DNA from: Theristus sp. LFF4_11
Taxonomy: Eukaryota > Nematoda > Chromadorea > Monhysterida > Xyalidae
DNA: 64,000 nt
Direction of reading: 5' to 3'
Assembly (NCBI GenBank): GCA_030248135.1
Contig: JASANC010002628.1
Span: forward strand, 1-64,000
Position 1 is the stretch's first letter; every line of letters starts with the position of its first letter. The position numbers and the translations under genes were made by a program. The notes under the pieces are model-generated. The model was not told the DNA's origin and ran no database searches. It saw only the letters and a list, made by a program, of their open reading frames with translations. Positions 1 to 11,312 of the stretch are shown here, in pieces.

Positions 1-942
1 ATATCACAAGTGACAACGTCATCAGGTAGTGACAGGATGCATACAAGCTTACTGTAACATTTGTGTGTTGGTGATCATCAATAATAGTGCAGTGGCTTAA
101 TTAAGAAAGTTTTAAAAGTGAAAAACCTTAGAAGAACACTCAAAACACAGTGCACAGCAGTAATTGGGAAAATCATATTTTATTGCAGAAAATTTGTTTT
201 AAAACCAGTACAGTGAAAATCGTAGTCTGAACGTCCGGATTATAGACACTGTTCACAAACTGAGGATAACCGGAAGTCTCATGGAAAAGAAAACTAATAT
301 TCGCTTGAAGAAAACTTTGCCAATTTACCTTGTAACCATAAACGTTGTGAATTTGAACCATTTGAAATATAACGATCTGTTAAGCAAGCTTAGATTTCCA
401 GTATCCAGTGAACTATCGTGCAGTAAACAAAAATTCATTTTGCAAATGCTTGTGCTGGCATGACATTATGCACAGTAATAACACCAAGTGCTTCGTATCA
501 TCCGGATTTCACTTGAAAAGATTAATGACAGGATTCGTCACGTTGGAAGACAGCAGAACCATAAATTACGTCTGTTTGAGTTCTCAGGAAACACATCTCT
601 ATAATTTCAAGAAACAACTTATCACTTAGCAACAAAAAGTCAGCGAAAACATCTAAAATATTGTACAAGCGGAAAACAAATATCAGCGAATCTGAAGACA
701 AACGCCAGATATTGATTTAGTTTTCTGAAACAGGAGAGAAGGGCAGAGTTTGCAAAAGCTGAAAAAATAGACAACAAATGCACGCTATTCACAGAGACGG
801 AGGATGAGTTTCGTCACGAAAACTCAAAACGAAAAAACTAAAAATGAGATAACATGCTTTGGCTAAATGGCTTCGTTTGTCTCTGTTTTGCAAACGGCAA
901 TGATTTTTACTAAAGGGTTAGGGAACCAAGTCATGTTGAGAA
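1..942. other. Unassigned left flank
   Basis: I see no convincing gene here. Short open frames (up to about 73 codons near 408-629) show no recognisable domain, no plausible splice partners and no coding bias. The sequence is AT-rich and ends exactly where the TIR element begins at 943. Confidence 0.4.
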
Positions 943-1974
943 TTATCTAAAAATGCGTGAGACGCATATAAAAGAAGGAATATGGCCTTGTGTAAGCAGT
1001 GAAAGACTTGGCTCGACAACGCTTTTCAAGTATCTGATGTGGTACACACGGATAAAAGTACATAAGAGTCATATTTTTGCGCCGTTTATTTATGATTTCG
1101 GTTGCACATGGCAACCCTCGTACTTTGTATTGTAGACAAATGACCTTTCACATTTGCGGATTTCGGGCATTTAGCGACCACTAAAACTACTAAAATAACA
1201 ATCAGACTTTAGCTCGCTGACACTGGTTTGTTCAGGACAAATTGTATCGCAGAAGCATTGCGGAACGCAAGGTCTCCTGTGGCAAAGGCAATGACTCACG
1301 GGACAGACGGTTTATCCTGCCACACTAGTTGAAGGTGACACCGGTAAAAAAAGGTGAAAATCAACGGAAGACAACTCCTTTTTGTCACTGGTGCTGGTGT
1401 GTACACAGCGGTGCGTACGTTAACAACAACGAAAAAGCTACATGCAACAATGTTTTGCAATCTCTAATTTTTCTGTTTTTGCACAGAATTTACAGAATTT
1501 CGCACATGGCGTGATTTTAGTTTAAATCGAAGAGAACAATTAAAAAATAACTTCAAAGTTTTACGCTTTTCAGCAAAACGAAAACGAAAACGAAAACCTT
1601 CGGATTCGCTGCCCTCCGGGGATATAGCGACCGCAGGCCACCGAAACCGAAATCGGGCTAAGATCACTGGTGCCCCCAGGACAGAGCGGGGCTTAGAGGC
1701 TGTCCCCCTCACATGCCGAGGGTATTGGTTCCACGGGATGGTGAGCCGTCCATTCCCCAATCCCACCGGAGTTTGGTACCTTCGGGTTTCCGGAATCGGT
1801 GGGGGGCGTGCTTCAAAAAAAACAAACAAACGCGGCGCAAAAATATGACCCTTATGTACTTGTATCCGTGTGTACCACATCAGAGACTTGAAAAGCGTTG
1901 TCGAGCCAAGTCTTTCACTGCTTACACAAGGCCATATTCCTTCTTTTATATGCGTCTCACGCATTTTTAGATAA
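943..1974. mobile_element. TIR element with satellite tail, copy 1
   Basis: The 1032-bp unit is bounded by inverted repeats of about 135 bp that begin TTATCTAAAAATGCGTGAGA; the right end is the reverse complement, finishing at 1974. The interior carries a short run of AAAACG units near 1578-1596 and a stretch near 1719-1825 ending in a TTTCCGGAAT motif, shared with the 3' half of the tRNA-derived SINE in this window. No transposase is present. A second copy lies at 11868-12896 and is almost identical throughout. In both copies the right TIR runs into the same unique spacer and then 149-bp satellite monomers. No clear target-site duplication could be assigned. Confidence 0.8.
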
Positions 1975-2609
1975 TATTCTGACTTTTACATAAGCCCCGA
2001 AGGTCGGACCAAAATCACAATTCGTTGGTCACACATTCTTCTAAACCCCGGTCAACTTAGGTTTTTCATTTTTCGTTTTTTAGGCCAATTTCTCCTATGC
2101 CATTTCTACGGCCGATTCCCCAAAATCGTCACGATTCAGTACCTTTTGTAGAATCGCTCACAAAAGAAAAACTGACCCAAAAGCCGTGATCGGCGTAATG
2201 AATTACCATGGAAAACACCGTTTTCTTGTTTTTCATTTCTGGACCGGTTTCGCTAAATTCCACGGCCGATTCACCATAAATCGTCACGATTCAGTATCTA
2301 GAGTTGCTCATACAAGAAAACTAACCCAAAATCCGTGATCAGCACATTGAATTACCCTGGAAAAACCGTTTTCTCGTTTTTTATTTCTGGACCGATTTCG
2401 CCAATTTCCACGGCCGATTCGCCCGAAATCGTCACGATTCAGTATCTAAAGTTGCTCACATAAGAAAACTAACCCAAAATTCGTGATCAGCGGATTGAAT
2501 TACCCTGGAAAACACCCTTTTCTTGTTTTTCGTTCCTGGACCAATTTCGCCAACTTCCACGGCCGATTCGCCCGAAATCGTCACGATTCAGCATCTAGAA
2601 TTGCTCACA
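1975..2609. repeat. 149-bp satellite, four monomers beside TIR copy 1
   Basis: After about 60 bp of spacer there are four tandem monomers with the anchor CACGATTCAG at 2129, 2285, 2433 and 2582. Spacing is 156, 148 and 149. The order and private variants of these four monomers match the first four at 13051-13498, so they were copied together with the TIR element. Similarity stops near 2609. Confidence 0.85.
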
Positions 2610-3291
2610 CAGCATTGAAAGTATGTCTTGACAATTTTCAGCACTGTCCAAACACAAACTAACAAACAAAAAGTTGAACAGATTTTAGAAGACTGGAAGA
2701 ATCAAAACTTGTGAGCGAGCCACATAATCAATCAATCAATCAATCGTCTCAATCAATTTTCCAAACAGCCTTTCACATATCACTCACACACAATCACAAT
2801 TTCAGTTTAAAAATACTGACAAACCTGTGGCCGGTTCGTGCACGGCAAAGCTGCTCACTGCGTGCGACGGACGACAGCGTTTGCCGGCGACAAAATTCAG
2901 CGCCTCGTAAAACGCGTGCGACGACCGTGATCGCAACGACATCTTTCTGCGCAAAAACGACGTCGTTTGTTTTTGGTTGTTTTGTGTTGTGATTTGTCTT
3001 TTGTACTTTTAATCTCGAGTCTCTACTCTCTGCTTCTGTCGATTTGCGGCTTTTTATTCAGGGGTTGAATATTTTTTCTTTTGATTCAGTCGATCGACAC
3101 TGGTTGATCGACACGACAAAGGGAGCGAAGCGACCAGAAAGAAAACAAAAACAAAACAAACTTTATTATTATTGTTTTTGCAGGGCCTCGTACTCGTTTG
3201 TTCGTCCGTTTTCGTTTTTTTCTTCAAACATTTTTTCCTTTTTATTTCTTTTTTCTTTCCTTGTTTTTGTTTTGGATTTGGCTTTGGCTCG
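2610..3291. other. Non-coding flank upstream of a hAT insertion
   Basis: No gene recognised. There is a short AATC microsatellite at about 2728-2745 and a GC-richer patch at 2830-2960. This could be distal upstream sequence of SRP9, but nothing in it identifies a promoter. Confidence 0.35.
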
Positions 3292-4053
3292 GCGGCAGGT
3301 AGAGATGTAAGCTTCAAAAAAAAAATTTTTTTTTTATTTTTTTTTTTTAAAGTAAAAAAAAATGAGCATTTTTTTTTATTTTTTTTATTAAAAATTTTTG
3401 AAATTTTTTCTTTAATGTGCCCTGAAAATGCCGTTTTTGGCATAATTTTTCGAAAGTTCAACAAAAATTTTCTTTGACTTTACCTTGTCACTTTATCTTC
3501 AACGCTGCAGGTGGTATTCTGGATCGATTTATCGACTGTTTTCAGCCTTGGTGAGTGATGATCGACTCGCGCATTGAAGTACTTGAGCGTCGCAAAGGCT
3601 AGTTCAACAAATTCCGATGCCGCTAAGGTGAGATAGAAGCAGAGAACTCACATTTATGCATCGTTTTTCAGGATCTCGAAAGGTCGAAATTGCACTGTCT
3701 GCCACTGCAAGCGTAACTTCGTTGGTTGCTCGTTGCTGTTTCGCCTCGTGTCGTCATGATCACACCGGTTTGTTGTTGAACTTGTTTCCGTGTTATTTGA
3801 GGTGAATTGAGAGGCAAAACACGAGACGTGATGTCGTCGGTGGGAAAATGGGGTCGCCGAAACCAAGTCTGAAATTTTCACCCTCCTCCCATATGAGTGG
3901 GGGTCATATGGTAAGTCGGTGGCTCCTCAGATGGTGATATTCGGACTCCCTGAAAAATTCTGAACAACTTTCATTTTAAAAAAAAAATTTAAAAAAAAAA
4001 TTAAAAAAAAAAAAATAGAAAATTTTTTTTTTCTTGACATCTCTAGCGGCAGG
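3292..4053. mobile_element. hAT-type non-autonomous element (hAT-1) with 8-bp TSD
   Basis: The element runs from 3300 to 4045 (746 bp). It starts TAGAGATGT and ends ACATCTCTA, and is flanked on both sides by the exact 8-bp duplication GCGGCAGG (3292-3299 and 4046-4053). Long A/T homopolymer blocks lie just inside both ends. The 8-bp duplication and TARRGNTG-like terminus are those of hAT transposons. No transposase is present, so it would move only in trans. Confidence 0.85.
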
Positions 4054-4444
4054 AGAAAAGGAATGAAGAAGCGACTGGTTGGAAAGAAACGAACGCACGT
4101 CCTGTCCTGTCCTTTCATCCGTCTTCAAAGTTTTTTTGTGCAATTGATCGATTCAACTCAATATTGTGTTGAACTGAAAATTGCAATTTTTCGGAATGAC
4201 TTTCATTGTTGTTGTTGTTGTTGTTGTTGTTTTTTTACAAAAAAAATTTCAGCACTGCGGTGGATCGGCATCGGGGCGTGTGCATGTCGCGCGGTGATCC
4301 ACCATTTTTGGCTTGCTGTGAATTATTGGCTCAAAAAGGCTTCATTGATAGTTCATCCAACAAAAAATCCAACAAAAAGGCTTCAGTGATTCGGTAGTTC
4401 ATTCCACACACGATACAACTGCATTCTGTCTCAAAGTCAAAATC
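4054..4444 (+). promoter_or_regulatory. Upstream region of SRP9
   Basis: This is the 390 bp between the hAT insertion and the SRP9 start codon. It contains a TTG trinucleotide run near 4207-4231. A promoter presumably lies here because SRP9 has no visible upstream exon, but I find no clear TATA or initiator. Confidence 0.3.
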
Positions 4445-4699
4445 ATGACCTATTTCACGTCGTGGGACGAGTTCGCGAAGGCGGTCGAGAAACTGTACAT
4501 CGCGAGTCCGAATCGTTGTCGTTTCGTGACGAAATACCAGCATAAGAGCGGTAAATTGGTGCTAAAGATGACGGACGACGTCATCTGCCTCCAGTATCGG
4601 ACGGAACAATTGCAGGACGTGAAACGACTCGAGAAGCTCACCGCCTCGCTCATGCGGCACATCGTCACGAAGGATCTGTCGCGGCATGAACAACATTGA
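4445..4699 (+). CDS. SRP9: Signal recognition particle 9 kDa subunit
   Basis: This single-exon gene encodes 84 residues, the usual size for SRP9. SRP9 pairs with SRP14 and binds the Alu domain of SRP RNA, where the complex delays elongation while a ribosome is targeted to the ER. The family pattern is clear: an N-terminal YFTSWDEF segment, a central beta strand reading KLVLKMTDDVICLQY (about residues 37-51), then QDVKRLEKL and a C-terminal helix. The ATG gives the expected N-terminus without extension. There are no introns, unlike every other gene here. Antisense reading frames over the same stretch are shadows. The hAT-1 insertion lies about 390 bp upstream. Confidence 0.95.
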   Translation: MTYFTSWDEFAKAVEKLYIASPNRCRFVTKYQHKSGKLVLKMTDDVICLQYRTEQLQDVKRLEKLTASLMRHIVTKDLSRHEQH

Positions 4700-5284
4700 C
4701 GCGACCTGATTGCGCGGGCCGTGATTGCGAGTTTTGTGATTCGAGAACGCGACTTTCTGAGTGGTGGATTCTCAGTTGCACTGGCACTGCTGATGAGTTT
4801 TGGTCTTCCGAAATCAAACGGGATTTTGTGGGCTCTGGTCTGAGTTGTTCTGAATTGCGAATGGCAGAGGAAATCAGAATACGGTTTGGTTTGGTTGTGC
4901 AAAAAACGTTCGAATTTCCGTCAATCATCTGCGATCAGATCTGATTTGTTTTTGTTGTGTTTGTAGTGAAAAATCTCAATGTGCAAAAATAATTCGTTCT
5001 GGATTCTGTCTGTTGTTGTTGCAGTGCCAGTGTCGAATTCTGCTGACTTGTTTTTATGGATCATTTGGCGAGATTTCGTTGGTTCGGTACTTCCATTGGT
5101 GGTTTCTTTTTTGTTCGATTTTTAAAATCGTTGTTAGCATTGTTCTTGTTATTGGTTGAGATTTTTTGATTTGTTCACGGTTTTCTCGTTTGTGATTGTA
5201 AACTGCTTCGTTCGTTTGTTCTCGATTGTTTTCACTGCTCTTGTTGCGTTGTGAATTGAGTTTGCGAATTGTTTTTGATCAATA
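4700..5284. other. SRP9 3' flank
   Basis: This TG-rich, T-rich sequence downstream of SRP9 probably holds its 3' UTR. No open frame or repeat family is recognised. Confidence 0.35.
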
Positions 5285-6715
5285 ACTAGCAGTTGACCCG
5301 TGCCTACGGCCCGGGTAAGAAATTTTTGCGATTTTGTTAACAGCAAGGTGCACCCAATTGACATTTTTTTGCTTCTGCTTTCCTGGAACTGGAAACGTGT
5401 TGATTTTTTTAACCAAAGCTTTCATGCGTTTAAATTCGTTGATACCGTTTATTGTTTGAGGCAGCATTCCGCAATTATTTTTATCTCGAGAACCCGCTCG
5501 ATGTTTAAAAGTGCTTTTCAAACGTTTCAAATGTTTGTTTTCAAGCTTTTCGATTCGGTGTCAATTCAAACAGTGTCAGTTAATGTCAAAAATGATTTTT
5601 TATAACTCTGTTTTGCTGATTTTGCAATCGTTGAGATATACCTGTTAAAGGCATTTCGTTCCCGTTAGATTTTTTCTGGTTGACTGAAATTGTTCAAACG
5701 TGACTTGATTGTTTAACAATTTCATTGTTCAAAGTCGCTAAGTTTGACCCAAAGAGGCCCGTTTATTTTTATTGTACAGAACTGGCCGGAATCGATACCC
5801 GTTCATTTGCACAATCCCATTTGTGTTTTTTGTATTATCTTTTCGTGCGAAGGAGGCCGAGTAATGTTGAATGATGTGTGGAAAAGCCGCACAGCTGAAA
5901 AAATGTATCGCGCCTGAACGTAATTCAAATACGAAATAAAGTAAATTTATTTAGTGAGATAAAATTCTAATTTTTTCTCAATTTCTTGCACAAATCTGCC
6001 GTCAGAATACGTTAAGTTTTGCTGATTTTAAATTGCCGCGCAGCCATGAAACATTTTCTCTATCTGAGCGTGCAAACGCATATTGGGTCACGTTTAATAA
6101 GAAAGATAACAGTAAACCCGCTTTTGCACAAAAATTTGTATTCACAATTTTGCTTTTTGAAAGTCACAGAATTTTAGTTAAAATCTTGTAAAACTGCTTT
6201 TGTTTAGTGCTCTAATTACCTGTTTCATTTTGCTTTGATAGAATGTGCCGCATCAACGTTACCCGTGTATTTAGTTTAGAAACAAATATGGGATTCAATT
6301 ATTATTCACTTTTGTGTGAAAAAAAATTCAAAAGCCAATTTCGTTTTTGTCGGGTTTTCAAAAAGTCGCAAATTCGTTTTATCGGGAGACCCGTTTATCC
6401 AATTTTTGCTATCGATCATAATCGGATGTGCCGTCCATTCTGTGAGATAATGGCTTCGTTAGAGCAGTTCGTTCCCGCACATTATAATCTCATCTATTTA
6501 CATCACCACCAACTACCAACCAACCAACGTTGAGGAAAGAACTGAATGAATCATGATGACTCGTTCTTGAAAACCAAAAGAAAATGATTCGCATAGCAAA
6601 ATTGTTAAAAAGTGATAGCAACATTTTCATTTCGCAACCTTAAATAGCAAAAAGTTGGACGGACAGACAGACGGACAGACAAAGTATTTTTTTAGTATAG
6701 TAGATTGTGTGATAC
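5285..6715 (+). mobile_element. Long interspersed repeat (element L), copy 1
   Basis: The element begins near 5286 with TAGCAGTTGACCCGTGCC and ends with an ACGGACAGACAGACGGACAG-type run and a TTTTTAGTATAGTAGAT tail (6658-6712). The same sequence occurs inverted at about 30120-31860, broken there by two MITEs. Its head resembles the TAGC-GACCCG heads of common invertebrate interspersed repeats, whose class I cannot fix. No intact protein is encoded. Confidence 0.65.
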
Positions 6716-7301
6716 AGTTTTTCTGCAGTTCCGTGGAATGGACAAATAAAATGATCATTTCACATTGCTGATGTGACGGAACGAGCTTTTTTCAATGATC
6801 ATCATTACACCCGTGTTTTCAAACCAAACGGGTGGCGGCAACAGGCTGCTTATTTCTGCCTTTCGAGCATCAACATTCCATTTGCTGTTGGGCACCTTGC
6901 TTTTGCTTTATTGCAATTGTACCACTATGTTTTGATAAAACCTACCTGCTGCCAGGTGCACTTCACTCCAAACTCCAGTGTTTCGCAGCAACTTGTGGCT
7001 GACAGAATCATTTGGACTGACTTGCCGTGACTGGCATTTTTTTAGACAATGTACATAATTTCAAGACTGCTTTTTTGCACAACTCCATTGGTGTCTCGAA
7101 TTCTAAATGCAGCTGACACATGAAAATTGTGTCGCTGTTATTAAACGAAACTGCAGCAGTCATGTTGACAGAGCTGTTCTGTGGTTACATTTTTTTGTGT
7201 TCCTTCATATCATGCGTAATTCATGTTGATTTCAGGAAGGAGACAGTTTCGGAAAAAAACCCTGATTTAATCAAAACGAAACAGAATCGGAACTTAAAAA
7301 A
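6716..7301. other. Upstream flank of the TMEM272-like gene
   Basis: No gene, RNA or repeat family is recognised. Open frames at 6773-7030 and 7120-7458 lack coding character, and the latter overlaps the first real exon in a different frame. Confidence 0.3.
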
Positions 7302-10219
7302 ATGTCGGCCACGACGCATCAGACGACTGCGGATTATGGCACTGCCGATCCGCCGCCGACCTACGTGGAATGCGAACATCCCGATGGTTAGCGTTCTGGT
7401 TTCTTTTCGATTGTTGTTGTCGTTGGAGATTTCAGGCGATGTTTTTAGCCAGGGGTGACCCAGAGAAGCGCAGAAAATGCCGTCGAGTAGGGTGTTATTA
7501 AGTGCCGATACACCCCTCGGCGGGGCTCGATCGATCGCAGTTCGATATTTCGACTCGCATGTTCGTCAGTCAGAGTCCCTATTTGTAAACTCATTTTTTG
7601 CTCAAAAGTAGCTCGACTTGAGCACAACTTCTTGAGTTTGTACGATCTGAATTTCAGTTACTTATCTTGCTAATTTCGTGAAATCTCATTCGACTAATGC
7701 TGCAAAGCAAAAAAAATGCTTGTTAAAAACGCGTCTGTAGCGCAGGTGTAGAGCTTTCGCCTACCGTTCTGTAGGTGGAAAGTTCGAACCTCGCTGCGGA
7801 CAAGACACATACCGTATTACCTCTATTAAACCCCCCCCCCCAAAATTAAACCCCCCCCCAAAAATAAACCCCCACCCCCTCGACAAGTTTCCAAATAATC
7901 CCCCCCCCCAAAATAAACCCCCATGGGGGTTTATTAGAAACCTGTTTGAAACACATACCTAGCGAATTCAGTGGCTGAATGCAGTGACATTGGTGAAATT
8001 GTGCTACCAAAGGCCCCAAAGGGATGAGTTGGCGGTAATTTCATTACAAAAGGCTGTTACCAAAGGAAATCTCTGTGAAAAGTAGAAGTTTCTGCGACTT
8101 CCTTCCTGCCATGGAGGGTATTTTTGCCATTTTGCCCACCCCTAAAAATGGTTTCCAAATAAACCCCCCCCCCCAAAAATAATCCCCCCCCAAAAATAAA
8201 CCCCCACCCCCAGAAGTCGCTGAAGAAATAAACCCCCATGGGGGTTTAATAGAGGTAATACGGTAATGGAGAAACTAAAGTGACCAATAAGATCTAATGG
8301 TCTAGGGTAAATTGGGCTCGGGGCAGTATTGCCCGTTTCCGCCGGAGTTTGGTACCTTTAGGGTTTCCGGAACCGGCGCGCGAACAAATGAATAAAAAAA
8401 ATTCGGATTTCATAGGTCCACCGCCGCCGTCCTATGACTCGTTGTACGGAGAGTTGCGTGAAATCGACAACCCGAAAGGATTCTTTGGGTTTCTTGGCAA
8501 AGTCGCGAACATAGTCGTCGGCACCGGTGAGTTGTTTTATTATTCATTTATTTTATTTTTTCTTTGATTCTAATTTCAACAGTGTGGCCTAATAAATAAG
8601 GCACTCCTAGTCTTCTCTATCAAGGAAAGACCAGTTGCAGACCATAAGTTGTGTTTTTTTAATAATGCCGGGTTTTTACAATCGTGTGTGGTAGCACGAA
8701 AACCCGATTAATTAATAAAAATACGTCACATTTTTCACACACCATTGGGTTTCCGAACGTCGTTTTTCGTTCATTCAAACTTTGCGTGCTCTTTTCTTCC
8801 CGAAAAAAGCTGCCATGTTTTCCAAGCCACACCGGAAATGTTGATACTGCTCGTTCTGTTTTCATTTTGTTGAGTACCTAAATCGAACTCTAAATTGTAG
8901 GGAATCAGCTGATTCGTTGGTGATTACGGTATGCATGCTTGCTTTCCGTGCAAACCAAACTGCGCTCCACAGCAGTTCATGCACCGAATGCATGCATCAA
9001 CCAATCAGCTAGTTGGAACATGTTATGGAGTTAGACTGTATATTGACGAGACTTTTCTAATTATACCGTCGTCAATGCTCAATAGTGTTTTCCTCTTAAA
9101 TATTGTTATAGACTGTATGTTTAAGAGACTTTTCTCACAAAATTGTCACAAAATCGTCAATGCTCAATAGCATTTCCCTCTCAACTATTCCCAACCAATA
9201 CCCGTCCCACCAACGTCGCACACGAACTCCCCTTTGCTGCAGTGGTGTTCCTCGTGCTCCTCGGCCTCGCCAACATCGTGCCGATCGTGATGATCGTGAT
9301 CGGTGCGGTGCACGTGCACGACTGCCCCGCGCAGAAGTACATCCCGATCTGGCTGATTGTCAGTGGCGTCTTCTCGCTGCTTCGCTCGTCGTTGAGCATT
9401 CTGCACAAAGTGAAACAGCGCCTGCGACGCGGCGACGCGCAGGATTCTACCGTGCGGGTTTTTGTGTTTTGGTTTTTTTCTGATGTTGGTTTTTTGTCTT
9501 GTTCGCTGATTTCGCCCCGTCAAGTTTCCTCGATGACATGAGAGTGTGATTTTTTTTTAAATTCTGTCGCATTTCAATCAGTCCGCTTGTGTAGGTCTCT
9601 GCCAGTTGACTTGAACCAGCATATCGGTCCAGTTCCAGTACAAAAAAAAATTCGTCTTTATTTATTTCAGGGTCCGTACGACAACGTGAAGGAGAATCCG
9701 TGCGGCGGGCTGATTGGTTGCTTCTTGACGATCTGGTTCATTTGCGGTGAGTTTGAATGTCAACTCACGATTGTAAATTTTTGTTTTAGTTTTCCTGTGT
9801 GACTGAAATTACGTCATGTGTGGTGCTCTGAAATATGCGCGCCCGCGCACAGCAACCGTTTTAACCCGGATTTTAGCCGATTCTATCACATGAGGAAAAA
9901 AACCGGTCAAGGAGTGAGAGTGAAGCCAGGTCCCTTTTTAATCCAAACCGCTAATCTAATCGTATAACCTCCGTTTTCTCCCACTCGTGCAGGCACCGTG
10001 TGGGTGTACGGTTTCCACGGTCAACTCGACCAGCCGACGCTCGCGATGCCACCCTACTGCGACCCACTGACATACTACTTCTCGTGGTGGCTGATTACGC
10101 TGATGTACGTGCTGTGCGTGCTGTTGGTGTTGTTCTTCTGTTGCTGCGGCGTTTGCGTGCTCGCGGCGGCGTCGACGAATCGCGCACGATCGCAGCAGCC
10201 ACCAGCCGGTGAACCGTAG
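7302..10219 (+). CDS. TMEM272-like four-TM protein with two PPxY motifs
   Basis: Five exons (7302-7386, 8416-8526, 9243-9451, 9671-9746, 9993-10219) join in phase to encode 235 residues. The cytoplasmic N-terminus carries PPPTY (17-21) and PPPPSY (30-35); the second motif is completed across intron 1. PPxY motifs normally bind WW domains, for example of NEDD4-family ligases. Four hydrophobic segments lie at about 66-87, 99-119, 147-168 and 190-214. The segment IPIWLIVSG, leading into the second, is the signature I associate with the TMEM272 family. A conserved-looking DCPAQKY stretch lies in the first loop. Molecular function is not established for this family. Introns 1 and 2 are filled with SINE and MITE insertions. 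The start codon choice fits exon phase. Confidence 0.8.
7443..7545 (-). mobile_element. SINE-2 fragment
   Basis: Reverse-strand copy of the second tRNA-derived SINE. It carries the GGCGGGGCTCGATC box-B-like segment and the body that follows. It sits in intron 1 of the TMEM272-like gene, about 55 bp past the donor. Confidence 0.7.
7731..8400 (+). mobile_element. SINE-1 copy split by a MITE
   Basis: The tRNA-like head (7731-7811) has a box-A-like TAGCGCAGGTGTAGAGC and box-B AGTTCGAACCT, and its acceptor strands pair. The body resumes at 8264 and ends in TTTCCGGAACCGG plus an A-rich tail near 8400. Comparison with the uninterrupted copy at 25045-25275 shows that the intervening 452 bp are a later insertion. 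The tail ends about 15 bp before exon 2 of the TMEM272-like gene. Confidence 0.85.
7812..8263. mobile_element. C-rich MITE (MITE-C) copy 1, inside SINE-1
   Basis: 452 bp with inverted ends CCGTATTACCTCTATTAAAC and its complement, flanked by TA on both sides (7810-7811, 8264-8265). This is the TA duplication expected of Tc1/mariner-type elements. The sub-terminal regions are runs of C and CCCCAAAA. Two more copies lie at 31017-31458 and 35882-36319. Confidence 0.9.
8576..8885. mobile_element. MITE-G copy 1
   Basis: Begins near CAGTGTGGCCTAATAAATAAGG and ends after the AAAAGCTGCCATGTTT segment. Related copies are at 26503-26770 and 49463-49790, with a degenerate inverted one at 35560-35840. 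It lies in intron 2 of the TMEM272-like gene. Confidence 0.7.
8886..9042. mobile_element. MITE-E copy (GATTGGTTGGTGAT family)
   Basis: Palindromic element with ends reading TCGAACTCTAAATTGTAGG and TTAGACTGTA around internal AATCAGCTGATT and GGTGATTACGGTATGCATGC segments. It belongs to the most numerous MITE family in the window. Confidence 0.75.
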
Positions 10220-10231
10220 TCCATCTGTGTG

Positions 10232-10665
10232 ACGTGTGTACAGTGGATTTCTGATTAGCTGATTGGTTGGTTTGGTGATCACGTGACGTAGCAGCCAGCC
10301 GGTCAACCGTTGTCTATCTGTGTGATTTTTTATTATCGATTTCTGATTAGCTGATTGGTTGGTTGGTGATCACGTGTGACGCGTGCGTTGCTGTGCGGCG
10401 CGTTGCTGTGTAGGCGGAGTCTAAGACTGCACAGAACGACTGTCTGCATGATGTGTGCAATAACCAATCAGCTAATTGTATGTGATATTGAAACAGACTG
10501 TTGTTCAATCTAGCTCGATAACATATCCAACTAGCTGATTGGTTGGTGATCGTGACGCATGCATTCTGTGCAAACCAAACTATGCCTATCCACAGTAATG
10601 CCTGCACAGAATGTATTCATCACGTGATCACCAGCCAATCAGCTAGAGTTTGACTGTATCTATCT
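10232..10665. repeat. Cluster of decayed MITE-E copies
   Basis: At least three partial copies. Two successive left halves carry GATTAGCTGATTGGTTGGT (about 10250-10380). A right half lies near 10455-10500, and a nearly complete copy spans about 10505-10665. The cluster begins right after the stop codon of the TMEM272-like gene and may supply its 3' UTR. Confidence 0.65.
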
Positions 10666-11030
10666 AGATAATTAATTGGGTTGTAAATGTTCTCGTCTTT
10701 GCAGACGGTGCCCTCTGTCACATATATAACACAGTTATTCAGGTGTTGCACAATCGATCACAGGCACAACACACAGTAGCACGGGTGTCATTCATTGTGT
10801 GCCTGTTCGTTTGTTACGACGCAACATTGCTGTGTTAAGTGAGAGTGAACTGCCTCAATGTCAAACTGGTCAGTGGTATGGTCAATATGGTCAATCTGAT
10901 GGTCAGTGCGCGCATCAATCGGAAATCAGTTTCATGCGTTTCATTAAAAATGGCGGGCTAACATTCACAGGGCAGTTTTGAATTCGCGCTTGAATCTGAT
11001 TTCCTTTGGTCTGCAAACGCGAGGCGCAGA
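10666..11030. other. Intergenic sequence without recognised features
   Basis: No convincing gene. It passes into the T/G-only tract at about 11040. Confidence 0.3.
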
Positions 11031-11275
11031 ACCGAAAAAAAATGTTTGTGGGGGGGGTGTGTTGGTTGTTGGGCGGCGACGTTTTGTGTTTTTGTGGGGT
11101 GGGGGGGGAAGGGATGGGACGTGGGCGTTGGGGTTGATGCTTTTGGTGTCTTTTGTGTATATAGATGAGTGGTGTTTTTTTTTTTTTTTGTTTTTATATT
11201 TTTTGTGTTAGCGGGGTGTGTTTTTGTGGGGGTGGGGGGGGGGCGGTAGAGATGTGTTCGTTTTTTGTTTTTTTG

Positions 11276-11312
<37 letters not shown>

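Noticed and set aside
1464..1964. 166-codon reverse-strand frame, also present in copy 2 (170 codons)
   Set aside because: Its conservation follows from the near-identity of the two element copies. It crosses the inverted repeat and a simple AAAACG run and contains no transposase motif.
3044..3477. Phe- and Lys-rich frames on both strands
   Set aside because: They are translations of A/T homopolymers at the left end of the hAT-1 element.
7735..7802. Possible functional tRNA gene
   Set aside because: Box A and box B are good and the acceptor strands pair, but the anticodon loop is not seven bases. The same sequence recurs with a conserved non-tRNA body and A-rich tail, so it is a SINE head.
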